This document shows, piece by piece, positions 32,818 to 40,369 of a DNA stretch of 64,000 nt. Below the pieces are notes generated by a model. That model did not search any database, was not told the origin of the DNA, and saw only the letters and a program-made list of their open reading frames with translations. The DNA comes from an uncultured Eubacteriales bacterium. GTDB taxonomy: Bacteria; Bacillota; Clostridia; Peptostreptococcales; Anaerovoracaceae. Location: NCBI GenBank assembly GCA_902778585.1, contig CACYYD010000007.1, positions 1-64,000 of the forward strand, in the 5' to 3' direction. Positions within the stretch are counted from its first letter, which is position 1; each line of letters begins with the position of its first letter. Position numbers and translations under genes: made by a program.

Positions 32818-33990
32818 ATGGAAAAGAAAAAGAACATACCTAAACCGCTGGTTCCGCTTCTTTCAATAGCGGCAACTGCAGGATCCATCTACGGAATATT
32901 CAGCAAAGCGGCAGGCTTCCTTGACCTGCTTCTTTCAGAAGGAACGGACGCTTTTGGGACCTTCATCCGTCCGGCTATTCTGGGTCTTCTGGCTCTGATA
33001 CTGTCGTTCTCGTACATCACCAGCACAGGAAAAAAGAAAGGGCAAACTGCAGAAGATGGGTCTTCATCCGGAAGTGCTGCTGTAGCAGCAGACAGAGTGC
33101 TCAGAACGCTGGTCAAGTTCTGTATATGCATCGTGATCCTCGGTATCATCTATGCAGGCGTCAGTGCTTATTTCAGCTATAAAGAATATACACAAAGACC
33201 AACGGTCAACGTATACGATTACATAGATATCGCGCCTGCGATCGAAGGCTATGAGGGCCAGGCCACATTCGACGAGTCACGTGTCGAAAATAATCTGCCT
33301 TACGATCTGAGAGAGATCTATTCAGAAACCAACACAAAGAACTACGATCACAATGAAGATTACACTGAAGGTCAGGAGGCATGGGGCGATTTCTGCAACA
33401 ACCTGCACTTCACCTATACCGGCGGCACGGAGAATCTGACCAATGATGACGAGATCGTGCTCACGATCGATTATCAGGGGAAGGATCTGTCGAGGATAAA
33501 GGCGAAGACGCGTCTCAGGATCGAGGGAGTGGGAGAGCCTAAGCACTATAAGGTCGGAGACCTGGCAGATCTGCCGCACCTCTTTGAGAATGCCGCGCAG
33601 GCGAAGGAAGAGAAGAGCGATGTCATTGCGGATGTTGAGAGTTACCTCACAAATTATGTCCAGTCTCAGCATAATGATGCTTCGGATATCACCTGTGCGA
33701 GCTTCCTTTGCAAGCCTAAATATTCGGAGGACTCAGCTCCGGATGCTCTGGTGGTCGTCGCGCGCTATTTATTGGAATTTGGCGGTGAACAACAGGCTTC
33801 GTATGTTTATTGTTACCTGTATCCATTCGACAGCAGGGCATCATCGGATATGATCACTCAACTCAGCCCGGACTACACATTCGCAAACGGACCGTTCCCT
33901 TACTATGATGTGAATGAGATCGAACAGGTCATAACAAGAGGTGATCCTTTCTATAACGCCTCAGAGTATACGATGGAGGCCATTGACTGA
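32818..33990 (+). CDS. Membrane protein of unknown function with large outside domain
   Basis: 390 residues. Three hydrophobic segments lie in the first 125 residues (about 10-35, 47-67 and 98-121), separated by a Gly/Ser/Ala-rich loop. The remaining 265 residues are hydrophilic, acidic and aromatic-rich and are probably outside the cell. No family recognised. Weak ribosome site. The stop overlaps a small leftover frame at 33988. Confidence 0.7.
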   Translation: MEKKKNIPKPLVPLLSIAATAGSIYGIFSKAAGFLDLLLSEGTDAFGTFIRPAILGLLALILSFSYITSTGKKKGQTAEDGSSSGSAAVAADRVLRTLVKFCICIVILGIIYAGVSAYFSYKEYTQRPTVNVYDYIDIAPAIEGYEGQATFDESRVENNLPYDLREIYSETNTKNYDHNEDYTEGQEAWGDFCNNLHFTYTGGTENLTNDDEIVLTIDYQGKDLSRIKAKTRLRIEGVGEPKHYKVGDLADLPHLFENAAQAKEEKSDVIADVESYLTNYVQSQHNDASDITCASFLCKPKYSEDSAPDALVVVARYLLEFGGEQQASYVYCYLYPFDSRASSDMITQLSPDYTFANGPFPYYDVNEIEQVITRGDPFYNASEYTMEAID

Positions 33991-34124
33991 TCCGCGTACG
34001 GCAGCAGGCAGACATTGAAGGACTGCTGTCTGCATATATTGAGGCCGCGGAATTCGACGCGCTGAGAGACGACGGCGTGCTCTTTAGCAGGCTGCTCGAT
34101 GAAGAGGGCATAAACGGAGGATGA
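33988..34124 (+). pseudogene. Short coding-like remnant without start codon
   Basis: A 44-codon frame (IRVRQQADIEGLLSAYIEAAEFDAL and so on, ending in TGA at 34122) has good protein composition but no ATG, GTG or TTG, only CTG or ATT near its beginning. It may be a decayed gene or a truncated acetyltransferase-like N-terminus. Low certainty. Confidence 0.3.
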
Positions 34125-34125
34125 G

Positions 34126-34662
34126 ATGAAGATACTGGTACTTGAAAGCAGCGGAAACGTAAGAGGTTCGTCGAATATGCTGGCGGACGAATTCATCCGC
34201 GGCGCCGAGGAGAATGGCCACGAGGTCACGGTGTATAACGTGATCCGCAAAAATATAAAGCCGTGCCTGGGCTGCGGCCACTGTGGCATGGCGGGCGACT
34301 GTGTTCTGCAGGATGATTACGAGAAAGAACTCAAGCCGCTCATCATTAAGTCAGATATGATCGTCTTTGTGATGCCGGTCTACTACTACAACTGGCCGGC
34401 GCCTCTTAAAATGTGTATCGACAGATTCTACAGCTTCACGATGGAGCTGACTTCGATGCACAAAAAAACCGCGCTGCTGTCTGTCGCATGGGACAACACG
34501 GACACGGTCTTCAGAATCACGGAGGCATATTACAGGCAGATCTGCGACTACATGCAGTTCAGCGATTGCGGCATGGTGCTAGGCAGGGGCTGCGGCTCGC
34601 CGTCGATGACCAGGGCAACAAAGTATCCGCAGATGGCGTACGAACTCGGGAAGTCTCTGTAG
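34126..34662 (+). CDS. NADPH-dependent FMN reductase / flavodoxin-like protein
   Basis: 178 residues with LESSGNVRGSSNML (FMN phosphate loop), the CLGCGHCG cysteine cluster near residue 46 and MPVYYYNWPAPLK near residue 85. It is related to the protein at 29600 and to iron-sulfur flavoprotein-like reductases of anaerobes. GGAGGATGAG gives a fair ribosome site. Substrate unknown. Confidence 0.88.
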   Translation: MKILVLESSGNVRGSSNMLADEFIRGAEENGHEVTVYNVIRKNIKPCLGCGHCGMAGDCVLQDDYEKELKPLIIKSDMIVFVMPVYYYNWPAPLKMCIDRFYSFTMELTSMHKKTALLSVAWDNTDTVFRITEAYYRQICDYMQFSDCGMVLGRGCGSPSMTRATKYPQMAYELGKSL

Positions 34663-34710
34663 GCTCCTTGCCAAGACCTGCATGGCCCTGCGGAAAAGCT
34701 GCAGGATGCG

Positions 34711-34900
34711 TTATCTCCGGTCCTTCGGCACGGTAAGCGATACTGCGGCAAGTACCACCGCTGCGCCGAGCGCGATGACGAACGAATTGGCGCTTGATAT
34801 CTGTCCGACCGCGGACAGGATCACAGGTGTCAGGAACTGAGCGAGGTAAAGAGCTGCCGAGATGAGAGGCATCACGGTCGCCAGAAAACATATGTCAAAA
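34711..34900 (-). pseudogene. Remnant of a major facilitator (MFS) transporter
   Basis: On the - strand, a roughly 60-residue stretch reads like the last two helices of an MFS exporter (SAALYLAQFLTPVILSAV, then ALGAAVVLAAVSLTVPKDRR and stop). The rest of the gene is missing; upstream lies the start of the WYL gene. It is a truncated leftover. Only the C-terminal fragment can be supported. Confidence 0.5.
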
Positions 34901-34915
34901 TAAGGAAGTGTGATC

Positions 34916-35911
34916 ATGGCACGCAAGGGTGACAACCAAAAACTGAAGATGCTCTATCTCACGAAGATTTTCCTGGATGAGACGGATGACGCGCATGGTC
35001 TCACCATGCCGGAGATCATCGACAAGCTCGAGGCTTACGGAGTCAATGCCGACAGGAAGACGCTTTACCGCGACTTTGAAGAGCTCCGCAACTTCGGCCT
35101 GGACATCATATCAAACAAGTCGGGACACAACGTCTACTACGGCATCGGCGGTCGTGACTTCGAGCTGCCGGAACTGAAGCTGCTTGTGGACTCAGTGCAG
35201 TCCGCAAAGTTCATCACCGACCGCAAGTCGAGCCAGCTGATCAAGAAGCTTGAGTCGCTGGTCAGCGTCCACGAGGCGAAGCAGCTCCACCGCCAGGTCA
35301 TCATGTCCGGGCGCATCAAGACGATGAACGAGAGCATCTACTACAACGTCGACAAGCTGCACGAGGCGATCAACGAGAACAAACAGATAAAGTTCAAGTA
35401 CTTCGACTGGAACCTGAAGAAGGAGATGGAGCCGAGGTACGACGGCATGTGGTACCAGCGCAGCCCATGGGCTCTGATGTGGGACGACGAGAAGTACTAC
35501 CTTGTGGTGTACGACTCAAAGCACGGCAACATGACACACTACCGCGTCGACAAGATGATGGATATCCGCATTGTCGATGAGCCGAGAGAGGGCTTTGAGG
35601 CTTTCCGGGAGTTCAACGCCGCGCATTACAGCAATACGCTGTTCGGCATGTTCTCGGGCGAGGAGACCAAGGTAACGATCGAGGCGGCAAACCACATGAT
35701 AGGCGTTATGATAGACAGGTTCGGCAAGGACATAATCATTGCGCCGGTCGACGGGGAGCACTTCAGGACCACGGTCACAGTCGCGGTAAGCGATCAGTTC
35801 TTCGGCTGGATCATCGCGCTCGGCGGCGATGTGAAGATAGTCGCACCTGGACCGGTGGTCGAGAAGATGAAAGACCTGCTCGCGAAGGTATCGGACCAGT
35901 ATACGAAATAA
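34916..35911 (+). CDS. WYL domain transcriptional regulator
   Basis: 331 residues. N-terminal winged HTH (residues 1-75; DRKTLYRDFEEL), then a WYL domain from about 150 to 220 (RYDGMWYQRSPWALMWDDEKYYLV) and a C-terminal beta region (TTVTVAVSDQFFGWIIALGGDVKIVAPG). WYL proteins sense nucleic acids or cyclic nucleotides and often regulate stress or defence genes. Starts at 34916 after AAGGAAG. Its target is not evident; the remnant MFS gene was divergent from it and may once have been its target. Confidence 0.9.
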   Translation: MARKGDNQKLKMLYLTKIFLDETDDAHGLTMPEIIDKLEAYGVNADRKTLYRDFEELRNFGLDIISNKSGHNVYYGIGGRDFELPELKLLVDSVQSAKFITDRKSSQLIKKLESLVSVHEAKQLHRQVIMSGRIKTMNESIYYNVDKLHEAINENKQIKFKYFDWNLKKEMEPRYDGMWYQRSPWALMWDDEKYYLVVYDSKHGNMTHYRVDKMMDIRIVDEPREGFEAFREFNAAHYSNTLFGMFSGEETKVTIEAANHMIGVMIDRFGKDIIIAPVDGEHFRTTVTVAVSDQFFGWIIALGGDVKIVAPGPVVEKMKDLLAKVSDQYTK

Positions 35912-35934
35912 CTCTGCGCAAACGGTAAACAATT

Positions 35935-36759
35935 ATGAAACACAGAAAAAACCTGTACGGCAAGAATGTATTTGTGACCGGTGCTTCTTCGGGGATCGGG
36001 CGCGCATGTGCGCTGATGTTTGCGAAAAACGGCTGCTGTGTCACGGGCGTTTCAAGGAATACGGAAGAGAAAACGGAGACTTTCCCGGGCGGAGGCAGCC
36101 TTACGTTAAAGAGGCTTGATGTGACCAACGAACCGGCGGTAAGGGACTTTGTGAATGGTCTGCCGGGCGTGGACATTGCGATCCTTTGCGCAGGCATGGG
36201 AGTGGCCGGACCTGCGGAAACTACGGATTCCGAGCTGACGAGAAAACAGATGGAGGTCAATTACTTCGGAACTCTGAACGCGGCTCAGCCGTGTCTGTCG
36301 CGTATGCGCAGCCAGGGCAGGGGCCTGCTTCTGGTTATCGGGTCCATTGCCGGACGCGTATCGATCCCGATGCAGAGCCAGTACTCAGCCAGCAAGTATG
36401 CGCTTGAGGCGTTCACAGATGCCGTTCGCATGGAGATGAGGCAGTACGGTGTAAGGGCGAGCATCATAGAGCCGGGCGACACGCGCACCGGGTTCACTGC
36501 GGCAAGAGAGACGCAGTCGCGTGAACGCAGCGGCTACGGCAGCTTGCTGGAGAGGAGCGTTGCCAAGATGGCAGCCGATGAGCAGGGCGGCAGGTCGCCT
36601 GAAAGCGTGGCAAAAGTCGCGCTGGCGCTTGCCGGGCGTAAGGATCCGCCGGCAAGAGTGCCGGTCGGCCTTGAGTATAAGGCTCTTATGCAGATACTCC
36701 GCATAATGCCGGACAGAGGCAGGGAAGCGATACTCAGCAGAATGTATCTGCCGAAGTAG
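35935..36759 (+). CDS. Short-chain dehydrogenase/reductase (SDR)
   Basis: NAD(P)-dependent oxidoreductase of 274 residues. Classical SDR motifs: TGASSGIG near residue 15, CAGMG near 88, catalytic serine in GSIAGR near 131 and YSASK (Tyr-x-x-x-Lys) near 145. Substrate unknown. It is the second gene after the WYL regulator, 24 bases apart, and ends at a terminator. Confidence 0.92.
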   Translation: MKHRKNLYGKNVFVTGASSGIGRACALMFAKNGCCVTGVSRNTEEKTETFPGGGSLTLKRLDVTNEPAVRDFVNGLPGVDIAILCAGMGVAGPAETTDSELTRKQMEVNYFGTLNAAQPCLSRMRSQGRGLLLVIGSIAGRVSIPMQSQYSASKYALEAFTDAVRMEMRQYGVRASIIEPGDTRTGFTAARETQSRERSGYGSLLERSVAKMAADEQGGRSPESVAKVALALAGRKDPPARVPVGLEYKALMQILRIMPDRGREAILSRMYLPK

Positions 36760-36778
36760 GGAATACAGCAGAATGGCA

Positions 36779-36812
36779 GCCGCAGCAGAGATGATCTGAT
36801 GCGGCTTTTTTA
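36779..36812 (+). terminator. Rho-independent terminator
   Basis: GCCGCA (36779-36784) pairs with TGCGGC (36800-36805), followed by T6-A-T3. The loop is long (15 bases). Ends the SDR transcript. Confidence 0.75.
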
Positions 36813-36845
36813 TTTGCATTAAGATCTGAGAATTGCAGGTTAAAG

Positions 36846-36859
36846 TCCCAAATTTGGGA
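36846..36859. promoter_or_regulatory. Perfect palindrome TCCCAAATTTGGGA
   Basis: A 14-base perfect palindrome, 110 bases upstream of the 28-codon gene at 36969. It has the look of a protein binding site. Only this copy was noticed in the window. Confidence 0.45.
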
Positions 36860-36968
36860 TATGTCTTGCTGTATGCTGTATTCAGTCAATAAAACATGCT
36901 GCAGTTGCAGACGTTAAAGATAAAGCAGGCGAAAGCCGTAGGGATACAGTATGAAGGAGTGTAAAGAC

Positions 36969-37055
36969 ATGAATACTACAGGAATCGGAAAACACGTTGT
37001 CACCATACTGGCTATCTTTGCAGTCATCTTCTTCATGGGAGGCTGCGGACTCTAA
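36969..37055 (+). CDS. 28-residue putative lipopeptide
   Basis: A tiny gene with GAAGGAG seven bases or so before its ATG. The product starts with MNTTGIGKHV, continues with a hydrophobic helix (VTILAIFAVIFF) and ends with a lipobox-like MGGC followed by Gly-Leu. If lipidated and cleaved it would leave only a three-residue lipopeptide; uncleaved, it would be a membrane-inserted small toxin-like or signalling peptide. No homologue recognised. A palindrome lies upstream and an inverted repeat downstream. Confidence 0.55.
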   Translation: MNTTGIGKHVVTILAIFAVIFFMGGCGL

Positions 37056-37107
37056 AAGCAATAATTCTGGCTGATCAATAAAAGAATATAAGAAGCTCCT
37101 TTCAATT

Positions 37108-37163
37108 GGGCCCGGCATATGAAACCCATTACTACCTATCCATAATTAGTCACCGCCGGGCCC
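37108..37163. repeat. Inverted repeat GGGCCCGGC / GCCGGGCCC
   Basis: Perfect 9-base arms (37108-37116 and 37155-37163) enclose 38 bases. No T run follows, so it is not a standard terminator; it may be an RNA hairpin or a protein site between the lipopeptide gene and dinB. Confidence 0.5.
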
Positions 37164-37178
37164 TCTCCTTGCTGATAA

Positions 37179-37196
37179 TGTAAAGCATACTTTACC
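37179..37196. promoter_or_regulatory. Palindrome TGTAAAG-CATA-CTTTACC (site 2 of 6)
   Basis: First of two copies upstream of dinB; one mismatch in the outermost base. Centre-to-centre distance to the next copy is 26 bases, about 2.5 helical turns. Confidence 0.6.
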
Positions 37197-37204
37197 TCTG
37201 CTGA

Positions 37205-37222
37205 TGTAAAGTATGCTTTACG
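37205..37222. promoter_or_regulatory. Palindrome TGTAAAG-TATG-CTTTACG (site 3 of 6)
   Basis: Second copy upstream of dinB, ending 11 bases before a candidate -35 element (TTGCGT at 37234). Confidence 0.6.
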
Positions 37223-37233
37223 TATCTGAAAAG

Positions 37234-37262
37234 TTGCGTTACTCAAACGACTTTTGCATAAT
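37234..37262 (+). promoter_or_regulatory. Candidate dinB promoter
   Basis: TTGCGT (37234-37239), 17-base spacer, CATAAT (37257-37262). The predicted transcription start falls at about 37268-37270, the dinB ATG itself, so the mRNA would be almost leaderless. Confidence 0.45.
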
Positions 37263-37268
37263 TACATC

Positions 37269-38492
37269 ATGCAGAAACAGATAATCATTCATGTGGATAT
37301 GGACGCATTCTACGCGGCAGTAGAGGTGCGCGATGATCCCTCGCTCAGGGGCAAGCCGCTTATAATAGGCTCGCTTCCGACGGAGCGCGGGGTAGTCGCG
37401 ACGTGCAGCTACGAGGCCCGCAAATTTGGCGTGCATTCCGCTCAGAATATAAAAGAGGCGTACAGGCTCTGCCCGCATGGGGTCTACATGCATCCGAATT
37501 TCGACAAATACAGGCAGGTCTCGGCGCAGATCCACGAGATCTGGAACGATTACGCGGTACGCATGGAGTCCATCGCCCTCGACGAGGCGTATCTCGATGT
37601 GACCTACAGTGCGGGCAGTTTTGAGCGTGCATGTGAGATGGCGCGCGAGATCAAGTCCCGTGTGCTGAATGAAACGGGTCTCACATGCTCTGTCGGTGTT
37701 GCATATTCGAAGACCGCTGCCAAGACCGCAAGCGAGGAGAAAAAACCTGACGGATATTTCGAGATACCGACGGCGGAGGCTTTTGTCGATCTCATCATCG
37801 ACCGCCCGGTGCGCGCGCTTTACACTGTCGGCGCAAAGACAGCCGAGAAACTGAATAAGATAGGCATTTATTCAGTACGGGATATCCGCGACCGCAGAGA
37901 TGAAGTCATCGAGCGCTTCGGCAAGCACGGACGCCTTATAACTGAGCTTGCTTTCGGAATAGACGAGCGCAAGGTCATCGCTTACAAGCCAGAGGACGCA
38001 AAGTCGCTCAGCCGCGAGGTCACGTTCCAGGAGGACGTCGACAACTTCGGGCTGTTGCGCGATGTACTGGTCCTGCTGGCACTTTCGGTCGAGGATCGTG
38101 CAAAGCGTCATGGTCTCCACGGAAAAGGTATCACGCTCAAGCTGACTTATTTCGACATGCAGAGCATCACGCGCTCAAGGGTCGTTTCATCAGCTGATCA
38201 CGCGGGGACTATCTACGAGGAGACTGTGAGGCTTCTTGAGCAGGTCGACAAAAGGCCGGTCAGGCTGGTCGGCGCGGGCATCTATAATATGTCCGGCGAG
38301 GAGGGCCGGCAGCTGACGATCGATGACTACATCGACGAGAATGGCTCGGAAAAGCAGCAGCTCATCGAGCGGCGGCTGGACGAACTTCAGCAGCGCTACG
38401 GCCTCGACTTTGGGGGGCATATGGATGAGATCCTGCATGGCGGGGTCATGCACAAAACGATCGAATATATGCGGAAGCACTATAAAGAATGA
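37269..38492 (+). CDS. dinB: DNA polymerase IV (Y-family)
   Basis: Translesion polymerase. 407 residues from the ATG at 37269. Y-family catalytic sites are intact: DMDAFYAAVE near residue 10, SIALDEAYLDV near residue 104 and the KTAAKTASEEKKPDGYF stretch near 150; little-finger domain follows. A C-terminal region (DELQQRYGLDFGG) is as expected. There is no Shine-Dalgarno sequence before the ATG or before the alternative TTG at 37254. Two TGTAAAG palindromes lie upstream; no LexA-type GAAC-N4-GTTC box is visible, so SOS control is not supported. Confidence 0.93.
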   Translation: MQKQIIIHVDMDAFYAAVEVRDDPSLRGKPLIIGSLPTERGVVATCSYEARKFGVHSAQNIKEAYRLCPHGVYMHPNFDKYRQVSAQIHEIWNDYAVRMESIALDEAYLDVTYSAGSFERACEMAREIKSRVLNETGLTCSVGVAYSKTAAKTASEEKKPDGYFEIPTAEAFVDLIIDRPVRALYTVGAKTAEKLNKIGIYSVRDIRDRRDEVIERFGKHGRLITELAFGIDERKVIAYKPEDAKSLSREVTFQEDVDNFGLLRDVLVLLALSVEDRAKRHGLHGKGITLKLTYFDMQSITRSRVVSSADHAGTIYEETVRLLEQVDKRPVRLVGAGIYNMSGEEGRQLTIDDYIDENGSEKQQLIERRLDELQQRYGLDFGGHMDEILHGGVMHKTIEYMRKHYKE

Positions 38493-38494
38493 TC

Positions 38495-38517
38495 GCCGGG
38501 CCGGTCCCGGCTTTTTT
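38495..38517 (+). terminator. Rho-independent terminator
   Basis: GCCGGG / CCCGGC stem with a 5-base loop followed by six T, two bases after the dinB stop. Confidence 0.92.
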
Positions 38518-38668
38518 ATGCTCAAACAGACTACTCCGGCGGCTTGTATGTGATGTTTGTGAAAAGAGATTAAGGTCTGTTTTAATATGCGGCCCTGTAC
38601 GATAAAATACAGTCCTGGAAGCCATGAACAAGCAGCTTTGGACTGCCGGCTTCGAAGGAGAGAGAATT

Positions 38669-39379
38669 TTGAAAGTACTTGTGATACCGGACGTCCACCT
38701 GAAGCCGTGGATGTTCGATCGCGCAGAAGAAATATTGGGAGTGAATGTAGCCGAACGCGCCGTCTGCCTGATGGACCTGGCCGACGACTGGGGCTGTGAA
38801 GACGATCTTGACCTCTACGACGAGACCTTCGACAGGGCGGTCGCGTTCCAGAAGCTCTTCCCCGACACGCTCTGGTGTTACGGCAATCACGACCTCTCGT
38901 ACGTCTGGCAGAGATACGAGACGGGCTTTTCCGAGGCGGCTATAATGACTGTCAACAGGAGGCTTACAGAGCTTCGGCAGACCCTTCCGCACAGCAGCCA
39001 GATGGCATATATACATCGAATCGACAATGTGCTGTTTATGCACGGCGGGCTGACCGAGGACTTTGTGCTGAGAAATGTTCCAGACAACGCGCGCGGCGAC
39101 ATCGATTCAACTGTGCTGAGGCTCAACTGCCTCGGCCGCGGCGAGATGTGGCAGGAAGATTCGCCTGTATGGTTCCGCCCTCAGGAGAACATCGAAGCGA
39201 TGCACCGCGAGGACGAGTTCATGCAGGTGGTGGGGCATACTCCGGTGCAAAGGATAGAACGCGACAGAAACGTCATATCCTGTGACGTGTTCTCGACATG
39301 GCCGACGGGAGAACCTTACGGCAATGAGGAGTTCCTGCTGATAGACACAGAGACAAGGGACTTTATCGGTGTGAAATAG
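38669..39379 (+). CDS. Metallophosphoesterase (calcineurin-like)
   Basis: About 236 residues from a TTG at 38669 placed eight bases after GAAGGAG; upstream ATG at 38624 lacks a ribosome site. Two-metal phosphoesterase motifs: D-x-H (IPDVHLK) near residue 8, GNHD (CYGNHDL) near residue 73, an H-x-G-like FMHGG near 129 and VGHTP near 189. Substrate unknown. Stop codon overlaps the larE start (TAGTG), so the two are coupled. Confidence 0.85.
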   Translation: MKVLVIPDVHLKPWMFDRAEEILGVNVAERAVCLMDLADDWGCEDDLDLYDETFDRAVAFQKLFPDTLWCYGNHDLSYVWQRYETGFSEAAIMTVNRRLTELRQTLPHSSQMAYIHRIDNVLFMHGGLTEDFVLRNVPDNARGDIDSTVLRLNCLGRGEMWQEDSPVWFRPQENIEAMHREDEFMQVVGHTPVQRIERDRNVISCDVFSTWPTGEPYGNEEFLLIDTETRDFIGVK

Positions 39380-40128
39380 TGCATATGACGATACATGAAT
39401 ATTTCAAAGTGAATAACAGGATCGCGCTTGCGTTTTCCGGCGGCACTGATTCGGCCTATCTTCTGTGGGAGGCGGTCAGTTGCGGGGCAGATGTTAAGGC
39501 TTATTATGTAAAGTCTGCTTTACAACCCGGCTTTGAGACGCGTGATGCGGAGGAACTTGCGGAGAGGCTCGGATGCGGCTTTGAGATCCTCAAAGTCGAT
39601 GTGCTCTCTGACCCGGACGTAACGGCGAATCCGGCAGACAGATGCTACTACTGCAAGAAGCGCATCATGGGAACGATAATCGCGGCGGCGAAGGCGGACG
39701 GCTATGATCTGCTTTGCGACGGCACGAACGCGTCGGACGATATCTCCGACCGTCCCGGCTACAAGGCTCTTCAGGAACTCGGCATCAGATCGCCGCTCAG
39801 AGAGTGCGGTATAACGAAGGCTGAGGTGAGGGCGCGCTCCAAGGAGGCAGGACTTCCGACATGGAGCAAGCCTGCTTATGCATGTCTGGCTACACGCATA
39901 AAGACGGGCGAGCCGATCACTGCGGAAAAGCTCGAGATCACTGAGAAGGCAGAAGGCATCCTCTTCGACATGGGGTATAGTGACTTCAGGGTCAGGATGC
40001 GCGGTGATGCGGCGCTCGTACAGATCGCGAAGGACCAGCACGCGAGGGCTATGGCCGAAGAAAAAGTAATAATAGAGGCGATAGGCGGACTTTACTCGTC
40101 GGTGAGTATAGATCCTCAGCCAAGGTAA
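39379..40128 (+). CDS. larE: LarE-like ATP-dependent sacrificial sulfur transferase
   Basis: LarE supplies sulfur for the nickel-pincer nucleotide cofactor of lactate racemase-type enzymes. The 249-residue protein has the PP-loop SGGTDSAYLL near residue 20, the CYYCKK pair near residue 88, and WSKPAYACLATR near residue 162 with the cysteine (about 169) corresponding to the sacrificial one. Start is the GTG at 39379, overlapping the phosphoesterase stop, or the ATG at 39385. A LarC C-terminal domain gene is found 1.6 kb downstream; LarB and LarA are not in the window. Confidence 0.85.
   Translation: MHMTIHEYFKVNNRIALAFSGGTDSAYLLWEAVSCGADVKAYYVKSALQPGFETRDAEELAERLGCGFEILKVDVLSDPDVTANPADRCYYCKKRIMGTIIAAAKADGYDLLCDGTNASDDISDRPGYKALQELGIRSPLRECGITKAEVRARSKEAGLPTWSKPAYACLATRIKTGEPITAEKLEITEKAEGILFDMGYSDFRVRMRGDAALVQIAKDQHARAMAEEKVIIEAIGGLYSSVSIDPQPR
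39507..39524. promoter_or_regulatory. Palindrome TGTAAAG-TCTG-CTTTACA (site 4 of 6)
   Basis: Both 7-base arms are perfect, yet the site lies inside the larE coding sequence (encoding YVKSALQ). It may be incidental or an internal roadblock site. Confidence 0.5.
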
Positions 40129-40141
40129 AGTATACTTTACA
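40124..40141. promoter_or_regulatory. Palindrome GGTAAAG-TATA-CTTTACA (site 5 of 6)
   Basis: Overlaps the larE stop codon and lies 17 bases before the start of the aldo/keto reductase remnant. One outer base differs from the other sites. Confidence 0.6.
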
Positions 40142-40158
40142 TTTTAGGAGGGGAAAGT

Positions 40159-40281
40159 ATGTTGTACAGAGAAGCATGCGGCGATAAGCTGTCGAGACTG
40201 GCTTTTGGCACAATGAGGCTGCCTCAGAAAGAGGCTAGGTCCGCAGCGGAGAAGGTGGGAACGGTTCAAAGGAATGATTGA
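40159..40281 (+). pseudogene. Truncated aldo/keto reductase remnant
   Basis: A 40-codon frame with a strong ribosome site (AGGAGGGG) reads MLYREACGDKLSRLAFGTMR, then LPQ, which is the standard opening of aldo/keto reductases, but it then diverges and stops at TGA (40279-40281). The rest of the roughly 280-residue enzyme is gone. The regulatory region in front of it is still intact. Confidence 0.65.
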
Positions 40282-40312
40282 CCAAAGCCTGTAAGACAGT
40301 TAAAATCAGAGT

Positions 40313-40340
40313 GGCGCGGCATGTGACGCCGCGCCGCTTT
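40313..40340 (+). terminator. Hairpin terminator
   Basis: GGCGCGGC / GCCGCGCC perfect 8-bp stem with a 7-base loop (40313-40335), followed by a short T run. Lies between the reductase remnant and udk. Confidence 0.65.
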
Positions 40341-40369
40341 CATATTTCAACCCAGATGGAGGATATTCA

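Noticed and set aside
37179..37268. LexA (SOS) box upstream of dinB
   Set aside because: No GAAC-N4-GTTC or similar site is present; the palindromes there have a different sequence.
40159..40330. Selenoprotein reading through the TGA at 40279
   Set aside because: Sequence after the TGA does not resemble the continuing aldo/keto reductase, and no cysteine homologue position fits.
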